The position numbers and the translations under genes are program-made. From Solirubrobacterales bacterium (GTDB lineage: Bacteria; Actinomycetota; Thermoleophilia; Solirubrobacterales; Solirubrobacteraceae), in assembly GCA_025963965.1 (NCBI GenBank), contig JAOPZS010000023.1, positions 1 to 63,025 on the forward strand: a stretch of 63,025 nucleotides of DNA. The letters are read 5' to 3'. Below the pieces are notes generated by a model. It did not search any database. It saw only the letters and a program-made list of their open reading frames with translations, and was not told where the DNA came from. Shown here piece by piece: positions 15,222 to 24,408 of this stretch. Each line of letters opens with the position of its first letter. Within the stretch, counting starts at the first letter, position 1.

Positions 15222-16166
15222 ATGCGAATCGACGAGATCCTCGCCGGCGACGGCCCTGTCTTCTCATTCGAGTTCTTCCCGCCCAAGACTCCTGCCGGTG
15301 AGGAGAACCTCTACAAGGCGCTCTCAGAGCTGCGGGAGCTGGAGCCGGCCTTCGTGTCCGTCACCTACGGTGCCGGCGGCTCGACGCGGGAGAAGACGAT
15401 CGAGATCGTCAAGCGCCTGAAGGACGAGTGGGGCCTGGAGGCGATGGCGCACTTCACGTGCGTCGGCGCGACCGTGCCCGAGCTGCGCGCGACGCTGGAC
15501 GAGCTGCGCGAGGCGGGCATCGACAACGTGCTCGCCCTGCGCGGCGACCCGCCGGCGGGAGAGACGGAGTGGACGAAGACGGAGGGGGGCCTGGAGTACT
15601 CGCGCGAGCTCGTCGAGCTGCTCTCCGGCGACTACCCGTTCGCGATCGGCGCCGCGTGCTTCCCCGAGACCCACATTCACGCGACGAGCGCCGAGGACGA
15701 CCTGCGCCACCTCGGCGAGAAGGTCCAGGCCGGGGTGGACTTCCTGATCACCCAGGTGTTCTTCGACAACTCCTTCTACTTCGACTTCGTCGCCCGGGCC
15801 CGTGCCGCCGGCATCACCGCCCCGATCATCCCGGGGATCATGCCGATCACCCGCGTCGGGCAGGTCGAGAAAATGGCCGAGATGTGCGGCTCGGCGATCC
15901 CCGACGCGCTCCGCAGCGAGCTGCACGGGCGCGAGGACGACGCCGAGGCAGTGCTCGATTTCGGCGTTGCCTACGCGACGCTGCAGTGCGCCGAGCTGCT
16001 CGCCGCAGGCGCGCCCGGGATCCACTTCTACACGCTCAACCGATCGCCCGCCACGCGAGCGATCCTCAGTGCCCTGAAGCTCTCGCGTCCGTGGGAGAAG
16101 GCCGTCTACCCGGGTTCGATCTCGAGCCCCTCGGCGACCCGCGGCGAGCCGTCGGCGGCTTCGTAG
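15222..16166 (+). CDS. metF: 5,10-methylenetetrahydrofolate reductase
   Basis: A 314-residue FAD-dependent reductase that makes 5-methyl-THF for methionine synthesis. Family motifs: FSFEFFPPKTPAGEENLY near residue 12, VSVTYGAGGSTREKT, HFTCVGATVPEL, NVLALRGDPPAGE (folate/FAD pocket), QVFFDNSFYFDFV and IIPGIMPITRVGQVEKM, with GIHFYTLNRS near the end. Length is close to the family's roughly 300. The last 20 residues (after EKAVYPGS) are a poorly conserved tail that overlaps, antisense, the end of the gene at 16106-16384. Confidence 0.94.
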   Translation: MRIDEILAGDGPVFSFEFFPPKTPAGEENLYKALSELRELEPAFVSVTYGAGGSTREKTIEIVKRLKDEWGLEAMAHFTCVGATVPELRATLDELREAGIDNVLALRGDPPAGETEWTKTEGGLEYSRELVELLSGDYPFAIGAACFPETHIHATSAEDDLRHLGEKVQAGVDFLITQVFFDNSFYFDFVARARAAGITAPIIPGIMPITRVGQVEKMAEMCGSAIPDALRSELHGREDDAEAVLDFGVAYATLQCAELLAAGAPGIHFYTLNRSPATRAILSALKLSRPWEKAVYPGSISSPSATRGEPSAAS

Positions 16167-16384
16167 CGGACGTCGACCGAGTCGTTCTGGCGGTAGGTGC
16201 CGACGCCCCACGCGCCGAGCAGCCAGCGCCAGCCGCTGATCTTGTCCTTGCGCAGCTCGCGCGGGAACACGAGCGCACCTTCGCGCACCGTGAAGTCGGC
16301 GCCGAGCTGCTGCAGGACGCCGTTGAGATAGACCTCGTAGGGCTCGCGCACGTCGCGCGGGAGCCTGGCCCGGGAGGTGGGCAT
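16106..16384 (-). CDS. Small conserved-looking protein of unknown function
   Basis: A 92-residue protein: PYEVYLNGVLQQLGADFTVR, EGALVFPRELRKDKISGWRW, LLGAWGVGTYRQNDSVDVRY. The pattern of hydrophobic strands and aromatic residues is protein-like and reads as a beta-rich domain. Function unknown. Its last 61 bases overlap the end of metF on the opposite strand. ATG at 16384 has a GATAAT box 6 nt upstream. The gene at 16400-17167 ends 15 bp before it on the same strand, but the separate -10 box suggests its own promoter. Confidence 0.7.
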   Translation of the reverse strand: MPTSRARLPRDVREPYEVYLNGVLQQLGADFTVREGALVFPRELRKDKISGWRWLLGAWGVGTYRQNDSVDVRYEAADGSPRVAEGLEIEPG

Positions 16385-16399
16385 CGCCCGATTATCGCT

Positions 16400-17167
16400 T
16401 CAGGCGGAACCGCCCGCGGCGCGGGTGCGCCGGGGCACGTCAACCGCCCCCGCGAGCTGGCTGCGGTAGGCGTCCTCGACGATCGCGCATGCCTGCTCGG
16501 GCGTCTGCACGAGCTGAATCAGCTCGAGGTCGCCGGCGCCGATGCGCCCGGCCGCGAGCGGCCCCCGGCGCAGCCAGCCGATCAGCTCCTCCCACTCGCC
16601 GGACCCGATCAGGACCACCGGCACATCGCGCGTCGTGCCGGTCTGCACGAGCGTCAGAACTTCGAACAGCTCATCGAGCGTGCCGAAGCCGCCGGGACAG
16701 ACGATGAAGGCGCTCGCGTAGCGCACGAACATCACCTTGCGCGCGAAGAAGTGCTCGAAGCGCAGGGCGATGTCCAGGTGTCGGTTCAGCGCCTGCTCGT
16801 GGGGGAGTTCGATGTTGCAGCCGATCGACAGCGCGCCGGCTTCCCGGGCGCCCCGGTTCGCCGCTTCCATCAGCCCCGGCCCTCCGCCCGTGATCACCGC
16901 GAAGCCCGCCGCGCCGATGCACTTGCCGACGGCCTGCGCGAGCGCATAGTCGGGGTGCCCGGGCGGCGTCCGCGCCGAGCCGAACACGCTCACGGCCCGC
17001 TGCACGACCGACAGCGCGGCAAACCCACGGGCGAACTCCTCGGCGATGTCGCGCACGCGGTCGGCGTCGGCCGCGCGGACCTCCGGCGACTCCCCGTCGA
17101 GCCACAGCAGCAGCTCCTCGTCGAGCGTCGGCCTGGGACGGCCCGGCTCGGAAGCGGTCTCGCTCAC
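16400..17167 (-). CDS. LOG-family Rossmann-fold nucleotide phosphoribohydrolase-like protein (TIGR00730)
   Basis: A 255-residue LOG/lysine-decarboxylase-like fold protein. The defining motifs are FAVITGGGPGLMEAANRGA near residue 93 and FIVCPGGFGTLDELFEVLT near residue 155 (PGGxGTxxE), with VSVFGSARTPPGHPDY upstream. Proteins of this type cleave nucleoside 5'-monophosphates (cytokinin activation in plants and actinobacteria) or are of unknown role. The frame is open far upstream over the divergent peptidase gene; GTG at 17167 is chosen because a -10 box (TACGCT) sits 6 nt away and the protein then has normal length. Confidence 0.88.
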   Translation of the reverse strand: MSETASEPGRPRPTLDEELLLWLDGESPEVRAADADRVRDIAEEFARGFAALSVVQRAVSVFGSARTPPGHPDYALAQAVGKCIGAAGFAVITGGGPGLMEAANRGAREAGALSIGCNIELPHEQALNRHLDIALRFEHFFARKVMFVRYASAFIVCPGGFGTLDELFEVLTLVQTGTTRDVPVVLIGSGEWEELIGWLRRGPLAAGRIGAGDLELIQLVQTPEQACAIVEDAYRSQLAGAVDVPRRTRAAGGSA

Positions 17168-17236
17168 CGCTGAAGCGTAGGGCTGCGCATCGCGGTGGCG
17201 TGTGCCGCCCGCGCCGGCGCGTACCCTGATCCGGCG
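17168..17236. promoter_or_regulatory. Divergent promoters: LOG protein / metallopeptidase
   Basis: Minus-strand TACGCT (17174-17179), 6 nt from the GTG at 17167; plus-strand TACCCT (17222-17227), 9 nt from the ATG at 17237. Confidence 0.4.
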
Positions 17237-17905
17237 ATGAGCACCAGCCCAACCCCCCAGATCCCCTACACGGTGCGCCGTTCGACACGGGCGCGCCGCG
17301 TGCGCGTGAACGTCCACGCCCACACGGGGGTCGAGGTCGTGCTTCCCGCGCGGGCGCCCGAGCGGGAGGCGGCGGCCGCGATCAGCGAGCTGCGCCCGTG
17401 GATTGAGCGGCGCCTGGCCGAGGCCCGCGAGACGATGGCGGTGATCGCGGGTCGCGGCGCGAGCCTGCCGTACCTGGATTCGACGCTGCGGCTCGTCGCA
17501 GAGCCCGGCCGCACACGCGCCCATCGCCGCGGCGAGCAGCTGCTCGTGCCGGGCGGCGACGCGCGCCCGGCGATCGAGCGCTTCTACCGCCGCGCCGCGC
17601 GCGCGGAGATCGCGCCGCGCCTCGACCGTGCGAGCGCAGCGGCGGGTTTGGCCTACAGCGGCCTGGACATCCGCGCTCAGCGAACCCGCTGGGCCTCCTG
17701 CTCCTCGCGCGGGCGGATGAGCTTCAACTGGCGCCTGCTGCTGGCGCCGGAGAGGGTCCTCGAATACGTCGTCTGGCACGAGGTCTGCCACCTCGAGGTG
17801 CTCGACCACTCGCCCCGCTTCTGGGCGCTGCTCGCCCGTCACTGGCCCGGTTGGCGTGAGGACCGCGCCTGGCTCTCGCGCCATGGCCCGACGCTCGTGC
17901 TGTGA
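17237..17905 (+). CDS. YgjP-like M48-type metallopeptidase domain protein
   Basis: A 222-residue zinc-peptidase-like protein (DUF45/YgjP type). The zinc site is VVWHEVCHLEVLDHSPRFW (HExxH plus a later His) near residue 180, preceded by the family signature RTRWASCSSRGRMSFNWRLL. The N-terminal half (YTVRRSTRARRVRVNVHAHT) is the conserved substrate-side region. The family is predicted to be a peptidase related to SprT/WSS1; its substrates are not established. Cytoplasmic: no signal peptide. The upstream frame extension to 17195 looks non-coding. Confidence 0.87.
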   Translation: MSTSPTPQIPYTVRRSTRARRVRVNVHAHTGVEVVLPARAPEREAAAAISELRPWIERRLAEARETMAVIAGRGASLPYLDSTLRLVAEPGRTRAHRRGEQLLVPGGDARPAIERFYRRAARAEIAPRLDRASAAAGLAYSGLDIRAQRTRWASCSSRGRMSFNWRLLLAPERVLEYVVWHEVCHLEVLDHSPRFWALLARHWPGWREDRAWLSRHGPTLVL

Positions 17906-17939
17906 GCAGCGGGCCGCTGTCGCGAGCCTCGGCGCTCGC

Positions 17940-18569
17940 CTAGTCTGCGGCGAGCCCGTCCGAGAGCACGAGCGCGACGAGGTGGGCGCGAGTGTGAACG
18001 CCCGTCTTGCCCATCGCGTTTCGCACATGCGTGCGGACCGTCTCCGGCGAGAGGGAGAGCTCCGCGGCGATGCCCCGCGTGTCGGCGCCGAGGGCGACCA
18101 GCCGCACGACCTCTCGCTCACGCGGAGTGAGCCTCGCCCCGGTGGCGCCGGCGGGCTCGACGTGGTTGTTGCCGATCAGCTCGGCGCCGTCGGGCAGGCG
18201 GGCCGAGAGGGTCACGACCAGAACCCCCCACTGGGCGTCCACATTGGTGACGTGGGCGGCGTAGGTCACCCGGAACTGGGCGCCCGAGGCGTGCTCGATT
18301 ATGCGTTCACCGTAGAGCTGCTGGGTGCGCACGAGCTGCTCCCAGCGAGACGCGATCATGTCGCGGCCGCCGACCACCATGTCGTCGGCGCAACTGCCGA
18401 TCAGCTCCGCGCGGGGATAGTCCCACAGGTCGACGAGAGCGTCGTTGACCTTCGCGTAACAGCGGTCGGCGTCGAGGATCGCCATCGGAATCCTCGATTG
18501 CTCGAAGATCGACCAGAATGCGAGCGCAGCATCGCTCGTTTCTTGCTGTGGAAGAGCGTCGGCCATCAT
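17940..18569 (-). CDS. PAS-domain LuxR-family transcriptional regulator
   Basis: A 209-residue one-component regulator. Residues about 12-130 form a PAS-like domain (AFWSIFEQSRIPMAILDADR, KVNDALVDLWDYPRAELIGS). Residues about 145-205 form a LuxR-type helix-turn-helix: LTPREREVVRLVALGADTRG, AAELSLSPETVRTHVRNAMG and KTGVHTRAHLVAL. It would bind DNA in response to a PAS-sensed cue. Two ATGs (18569, 18566) lie in tandem. Next to it on the same strand is citrate synthase, but the 91-bp gap and orientation give no clear operon. Targets unknown. Confidence 0.87.
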   Translation of the reverse strand: MMADALPQQETSDAALAFWSIFEQSRIPMAILDADRCYAKVNDALVDLWDYPRAELIGSCADDMVVGGRDMIASRWEQLVRTQQLYGERIIEHASGAQFRVTYAAHVTNVDAQWGVLVVTLSARLPDGAELIGNNHVEPAGATGARLTPREREVVRLVALGADTRGIAAELSLSPETVRTHVRNAMGKTGVHTRAHLVALVLSDGLAAD

Positions 18570-18660
18570 CCGCGTCGGGCTAGACGTGTCAACAGCCTAT
18601 GCGAGCGCGCGGCGGTGGACCATCCCCCGTTTAGGACGAGCGGCGCCGTCCGGTGAGCGC

Positions 18661-20007
<1,347 letters not shown>

Positions 20008-20088
20008 CTGCCTCTCCTCTTCGGGGTCTCGATGCTCTGCCATCGATTATGGGGCATGCGACGCGCACGCCCGCCGGGCGGTCCGGCC

Positions 20089-20367
20089 TCAGACACGCGG
20101 CCCCTGACGCAGCCTCGCGACGGTCCGCATGCGCCGAGGCGCGCCGGGGGCAGGGTCGCCGTGCGGACCGCGACGCGGCCGTCGCGGTGGGCGGCTGCGC
20201 GGGTGGTGAGGATGCACGGGCCGCGGGCGCGGCCCGATCCCGCCATCTGCGCCGGGCGCCGTCTCCGGTGTCTGCTTGACGGCCCAGCGAACGATCAGGA
20301 ACAGGCCGACGATCGGGATCTTCAGGAAGACCATCAGCCACAGAAAGGTCCAAATATCCACTGGCAA
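20089..20367 (-). CDS. Small single-span membrane protein with basic tail
   Basis: A 92-residue protein. The first 29 residues (DIWTFLWLMVFLKIPIVGLF, LIVRWAVKQ) form one strong transmembrane segment; the rest is proline-, arginine- and histidine-rich and probably cytoplasmic. TTG start at 20367 is supported by an AAAGGG Shine-Dalgarno 8 nt upstream. Short proteins with a W-rich N-terminal span and disordered tail are frequent in high-GC actinobacteria; function unknown. The tail could be a chance extension in GC-rich DNA, so the true stop-proximal part is less certain than the membrane part. Confidence 0.55.
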   Translation of the reverse strand: MPVDIWTFLWLMVFLKIPIVGLFLIVRWAVKQTPETAPGADGGIGPRPRPVHPHHPRSRPPRRPRRGPHGDPAPGAPRRMRTVARLRQGPRV

Positions 20368-20469
20368 CGATCATACCCTTTGGGCGATGGGGCCAAGCTC
20401 ACCGCGGGCGGTCGTTTCGGCAGCGCCCGCGGGGTCTTCCCGAGCGCTCCGGGGCGCCTGGGGGCGTGC

Positions 20470-21432
20470 TCAGCCGCGCAGCGCCAGCTGTGCGCCGCTG
20501 AACTGCGTCATCGCGTGCAGCTGCTCGATCCGCGCCCCGATCTCAGGGCCCTCGAGGCGTTCGATCCGCTCGGTTCCGAACTCCTCGACGTTGAACGAAG
20601 CCAGCACCGTGGCGTGCGCCATCGCCCGACGCAGCAGCTCGTCGCTCAGCTCCTCGCCGGGGTGGGCGGCGATGTAACCGACCAGGCCGCCGGCGAACGT
20701 GTCGCCGGCACCGGTCGGGTCGACCACCTTCTCCAGCGGGTAGGCGGGCAGCGCGAAGAAGCTCTCGGAGGTGACGAGGGCGGCTCCGTACTCGCCCTGC
20801 TTGGCGACGACGACGCTCGGTCCGCGGCCGGGCGCGCCGGGAGCGGGCTTCCACGAGAGGACCTCCCGGGCGGCGCCGATCAGGTTGGGCTTGCCGGTCA
20901 GCTGGCGCAGCTCGGCGTCGTTGAGGCTCACGCACTCCACGCTCACGATCGCCGCCACGAGCGAGTCGCGGGCGATGTCGATCCACAGGTTCATCGAGTC
21001 GAGCGCCACGAAACGGGCGTCCGGCAGCTGCGCGCGGACGTCGCGCTGCAGGTCGGGCTGGATGTTGGCGAGGAACAGCACGTCGCTGGCCAGCGCCGCC
21101 GGGGTCAGCTTCGGCTCGAAGCCCTCGAAGACTCCGAGCTGCGTGTCGAGCGTCTCGCGCGAGTTCAGGTCCCAGCCGTACTCGCCCTGCCAGAAGAACG
21201 TCCTGCCTCCTGCAACCCGCTCGATCGCGCTGACGTCCACGCCGCGGCGGCTCATCACCTCGAGCTGGGCCTCGCCGAAATCGTCGCCCACGGGCCCGAC
21301 CACGCGCACGTCGTCGAAGAACGACGCGGCGAGCGCGAAGTGCACGGCGGCGCCCCCGAGCATGCGCTCGCGCGCGCCGAACGGGGTCTTGACGGTGTCG
21401 TATGCGATCGATCCGACGACGGTGATTGGCAT
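20470..21432 (-). CDS. PfkB-family carbohydrate/nucleoside kinase
   Basis: A 320-residue ribokinase-fold kinase. N-terminus ITVVGSIAYDTVKTPFG with LGGAAVHFALAASFF (PfkB signature 1 region), and KVVDPTGAGDTFAGGLVGYI (signature 2: catalytic Asp in GAGD and anion hole) near residue 235. Phosphate transfer from ATP to a sugar, nucleoside or related alcohol is expected; the substrate is not determinable, although adenosine/ribokinase-like members have similar length. The frame is open upstream; ATG at 21432 fits the family and a -10 box TAAGGT 8 nt away. Confidence 0.88.
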   Translation of the reverse strand: MPITVVGSIAYDTVKTPFGARERMLGGAAVHFALAASFFDDVRVVGPVGDDFGEAQLEVMSRRGVDVSAIERVAGGRTFFWQGEYGWDLNSRETLDTQLGVFEGFEPKLTPAALASDVLFLANIQPDLQRDVRAQLPDARFVALDSMNLWIDIARDSLVAAIVSVECVSLNDAELRQLTGKPNLIGAAREVLSWKPAPGAPGRGPSVVVAKQGEYGAALVTSESFFALPAYPLEKVVDPTGAGDTFAGGLVGYIAAHPGEELSDELLRRAMAHATVLASFNVEEFGTERIERLEGPEIGARIEQLHAMTQFSGAQLALRG

Positions 21433-21492
21433 CGGCGAGGACCTTAGAGGACAACCGGCGCCCGGGGCCTGCACTCCGATAGCCTCGGGTCC
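21433..21492. promoter_or_regulatory. Divergent promoters: PfkB kinase / quinone oxidoreductase
   Basis: Minus-strand TAAGGT (21441-21446), 8 nt from the ATG at 21432; plus-strand TAGCCT (21480-21485), 7 nt from the ATG at 21493. Confidence 0.45.
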
Positions 21493-22446
21493 ATGAGAGC
21501 GATCCAGATGACCGAGTTCGGGGGGCCGGAGGTGCTGCGGCTGGCCGATCTGCCGAGTCCGCAGCCCGGGCCGGGCGAGGCGTTGATCAGGGTCTCCCGC
21601 GCCGGGCTCAACTTCGCCGACACGCACACCCGCACGAACTCATACGTGCAGAAGGCAACGCTACCGCTGGTGCCGGGCGGCGAGGTCGCCGGGACGCTCT
21701 CGGAGACCGGCGAGCGGGTCGTCGCACTGGTCGGCTCGGGCGGCTACGCCGAGTTCGCCGTGGCGCCCCGCGAGCGGATCTTCCCGATCCCCGATGGCGT
21801 CGACGACGGAACGGCGCTTGCGCTCGTGATCCAGGGAACGACGGCCTGGCACCTGCTTCGCACGGCCGGCCGCCTGGCGGCAGGCGAGAGCGTCGTCGTG
21901 CACTCGGCAGCCGGGGGCGTCGGCTCCCTCGCCACGCAGCTCGCCCCCACCTTCGGCGCCGGGCGTGTGATCGCCACGGCCTCGAGCGAGGAGAAGCGCG
22001 ACCTCGCACGAGCGCTGGGCGCCGACGCCGCCGTCGGCGCGGACCCCGAGGGCCTGACCGAGCGGCTGGTGGAGGCGAACGAGGGCCAGGACGTCGATCT
22101 CGTGCTCGACTCCTCCGGAGGCGCCTCGTTCGACGCCTCGATCAAAGCCCTCGCGCCGTTCGGGCGGATCGTCGTCAACGGCATCGCCTCGGGCGAGCCG
22201 AACGTCGTCCGGACCGGGTCGCTGCTCCGTCATTCGCGATCTGTGATCGGCTTCTACCTCTTCCACACGCTAGAACGGCCTGGAATGTTCGCTGAAGCTC
22301 TGACCGACCTGTTCGCTCGCGCCGCCAACGGCGAGCTGCGGGCGATCGTCGGCAACACGTATCCCCTCGAGCAGGCCCCGCAGGCCCAGATCGACCTGCG
22401 CGAGCGCCGCACGATGGGCAAGCTGCTGCTGGACCCGACGATCTAG
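21493..22446 (+). CDS. NADPH:quinone oxidoreductase-like (MDR family, zinc-free)
   Basis: A 317-residue medium-chain dehydrogenase/reductase. N-terminal MRAIQMTEFGGPEVLRLADL and GLNFADTHTRTNSY are typical of quinone oxidoreductase (QOR); the Rossmann loop is VVVHSAAGGVGSLATQLA near residue 140. The catalytic zinc cysteines of alcohol dehydrogenases are absent, fitting QOR-type enzymes that reduce quinones or enones with NADPH. The stop codon TAG is immediately followed by the ATG of the helicase gene, so the two are very likely cotranscribed. Confidence 0.88.
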   Translation: MRAIQMTEFGGPEVLRLADLPSPQPGPGEALIRVSRAGLNFADTHTRTNSYVQKATLPLVPGGEVAGTLSETGERVVALVGSGGYAEFAVAPRERIFPIPDGVDDGTALALVIQGTTAWHLLRTAGRLAAGESVVVHSAAGGVGSLATQLAPTFGAGRVIATASSEEKRDLARALGADAAVGADPEGLTERLVEANEGQDVDLVLDSSGGASFDASIKALAPFGRIVVNGIASGEPNVVRTGSLLRHSRSVIGFYLFHTLERPGMFAEALTDLFARAANGELRAIVGNTYPLEQAPQAQIDLRERRTMGKLLLDPTI

Positions 22447-23877
22447 ATGGCCAAGTCATTCGCCGAGCTCGGTCTGTCCGAGTCCACCCTCCGCGCCCTC
22501 CAGGACGTCGGCTACGAGTCGCCGAGCCCGATCCAGGAACAGGCGATCCCGTCGCTGCTGGCGGGCGGCGACGTGATCGGCCAGGCGCAGACCGGAACGG
22601 GCAAGACGGCCGCCTTCGGGCTGCCGATCATGCAGTACGTCGATGCGTCCGAGCAGTCCGTGCAGGCGCTCGTGCTGACGCCGACGCGAGAGCTGTGCAT
22701 CCAGGTGACGCAGGCGCTGCGCACTTACGGCGCGCACACCGGGATCGACGTCGTGGCGGTGTTCGGCGGCGCGCCGATCCGCACCCAACAGGCTCAGCTG
22801 CGCGCCGGCGGGCACGTCGTCGTCGGCACCGTCGGGCGCGTCCTGGACCTGATCTCGCGCCATTCGCTGATGCTCACCAGCTGTCGATTCGTCGTGCTCG
22901 ACGAGGCCGACGAGATGCTCGACCTCGGGTTCCTCGAGGACGTCGAGAAAATCCTCTCGCTGACGCCGTCGAGCAGGCAGACAGCGCTGTTCAGTGCGAC
23001 GATGCCGCCGCCGATCCGCCAACTGGCCGACCGTTACATGTACGAACCCGAGGTCGTCCAGGTGGAGGCGGCGACGTTGACGATCGACACGGTCGCCCAG
23101 TTCCAGCTGCCGGTCGAGACCAAGCACAAGGCGGAGATGCTGGTCGAGGTGCTGCGCGCCGAGAAACCGGACCAGGCGATCGTGTTCGTGCGCACGAAGG
23201 TGCGATGCGACCAGCTCTACCGCACCCTGCGCGACAGGGGCATGAACGTCAGGGCCCTGCACGGCGACATGTCGCAGGGCTCCCGCGACGGCGTGATGCT
23301 GGCCTTCAAGGGGGGGCGCGTGCCGATCCTCGTCGCGACCGACGTGGCAGCCCGCGGCCTGGACATCTCGACGGTCACGCACGTGATCAACTACGACGTG
23401 CCGACGAGCCCCGACACCTACGTGCACCGCATCGGGCGGACGGGGCGCGTCGGGCGCACCGGGCGCGCGATCACCTTCGTGGAGGATCGCCAGAAACGCG
23501 AGCTCGAGGCGATCGAACGCCACATCGGGACGAGCGTCGCCAAGTGGGAGAAGGGCGTGGAGGCGACCCCGACGCCGGTCAAGGAGCGCCCCCGCAGGCA
23601 CTCCAAGCCGAAGATCTCCAGGCGCGACGATGATGAGCCCTACGTCAAGCTCGTGCTCGGCGGCGGGCGCGCCTCGGGGCTGCAGGTCGCCGACATCGTC
23701 GGTGCCGTGACGTCCTCGGCGGGGCTCGACGGCGAGGCCGTGCGCGACGTGATGGTGCTGGACCGGTTCTCGTTCCTGTCCGTCCCGGCCGGCGAGGCCG
23801 ACAAGGTCATCGAGTCGGTCGACGGCAAGCCCGTCAAAGGCCACTCGATGAGCCTCGAGCGAGTGCCGGTACAGTAG
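22447..23877 (+). CDS. DEAD-box ATP-dependent RNA helicase
   Basis: A 476-residue DEAD-box helicase. Q motif region ([28 protein letters not shown]), motif [12 protein letters not shown], Ia [39 protein letters not shown] and [16 protein letters not shown]. After a basic linker ([15 protein letters not shown] region, about 380-400) the last 75 residues ([20 protein letters not shown] to the end) match the DbpA/CsdA RNA-binding domain. It remodels RNA, in ribosome assembly or cold adaptation. Start ATG abuts the preceding stop with no spacer. Confidence 0.94.
   Translation: MAKSFAELGLSESTLRALQDVGYESPSPIQEQAIPSLLAGGDVIGQAQTGTGKTAAFGLPIMQYVDASEQSVQALVLTPTRELCIQVTQALRTYGAHTGIDVVAVFGGAPIRTQQAQLRAGGHVVVGTVGRVLDLISRHSLMLTSCRFVVLDEADEMLDLGFLEDVEKILSLTPSSRQTALFSATMPPPIRQLADRYMYEPEVVQVEAATLTIDTVAQFQLPVETKHKAEMLVEVLRAEKPDQAIVFVRTKVRCDQLYRTLRDRGMNVRALHGDMSQGSRDGVMLAFKGGRVPILVATDVAARGLDISTVTHVINYDVPTSPDTYVHRIGRTGRVGRTGRAITFVEDRQKRELEAIERHIGTSVAKWEKGVEATPTPVKERPRRHSKPKISRRDDDEPYVKLVLGGGRASGLQVADIVGAVTSSAGLDGEAVRDVMVLDRFSFLSVPAGEADKVIESVDGKPVKGHSMSLERVPVQ
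23870..23875 (+). promoter_or_regulatory. -10 box of cyclophilin gene
   Basis: TACAGT at the end of the helicase gene, 7 nt before the ATG at 23883. Confidence 0.4.
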
Positions 23878-23882
23878 GCGCC

Positions 23883-24341
23883 ATGTCCACCGCCACGATG
23901 CAGACCACCGAGGGGCCGATCGTCTTCCAGCTGTTCGACGAGGAGGCGCCGAAGACCGTCGAGAACTTCCGCAAGCTGGCCGGCGAAGGCTTCTACGACG
24001 GCCTCACGTTCCACCGCGTGATCAAAGACTTCATGATCCAGGGCGGCTGCCCGCAGGGAACCGGCACGGGCGGCCCGGGCTACACCTTCGAGGACGAGAT
24101 CAACCAGCACAAGATCGTCCGCGGCGCCCTGGCGATGGCCAATGCCGGGCCCAACACGAACGGCTCGCAGTTCTTCATAGTCACGACGGACGCGGCCCCG
24201 TGGCTCGACGGCAAGCACACCGTCTTCGGGCAGGTCACCGACGGCCTGGACGTCGTCGACCGCCTCGAGGGCGTGCAGACCGACGGCGCCGACCGTCCCG
24301 CCGATCCGATCGGCATCGCCACGGTCGAGTTGAGCGAGTAG
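23883..24341 (+). CDS. Peptidyl-prolyl cis-trans isomerase (cyclophilin type)
   Basis: A 152-residue cyclophilin. Conserved: [39 protein letters not shown] (active-site Arg in FHRVI and Gln in MIQGG), [18 protein letters not shown] and [19 protein letters not shown]. It catalyses proline isomerisation during protein folding. There is no signal peptide, so it acts in the cytoplasm. The gene begins 5 bp after the helicase gene and has a -10 box inside its end, so it may be read both ways. The tryptophan of the cyclosporin pocket appears as W in APWLDGKH. Confidence 0.94.
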   Translation: MSTATMQTTEGPIVFQLFDEEAPKTVENFRKLAGEGFYDGLTFHRVIKDFMIQGGCPQGTGTGGPGYTFEDEINQHKIVRGALAMANAGPNTNGSQFFIVTTDAAPWLDGKHTVFGQVTDGLDVVDRLEGVQTDGADRPADPIGIATVELSE

Positions 24342-24408
24342 CGCTCACAGCGCGGCCTGAGTCGGAGTAACCTCCTCTTCGAGGGTCCAACGAGCAGGGG
24401 AGGGCCAG

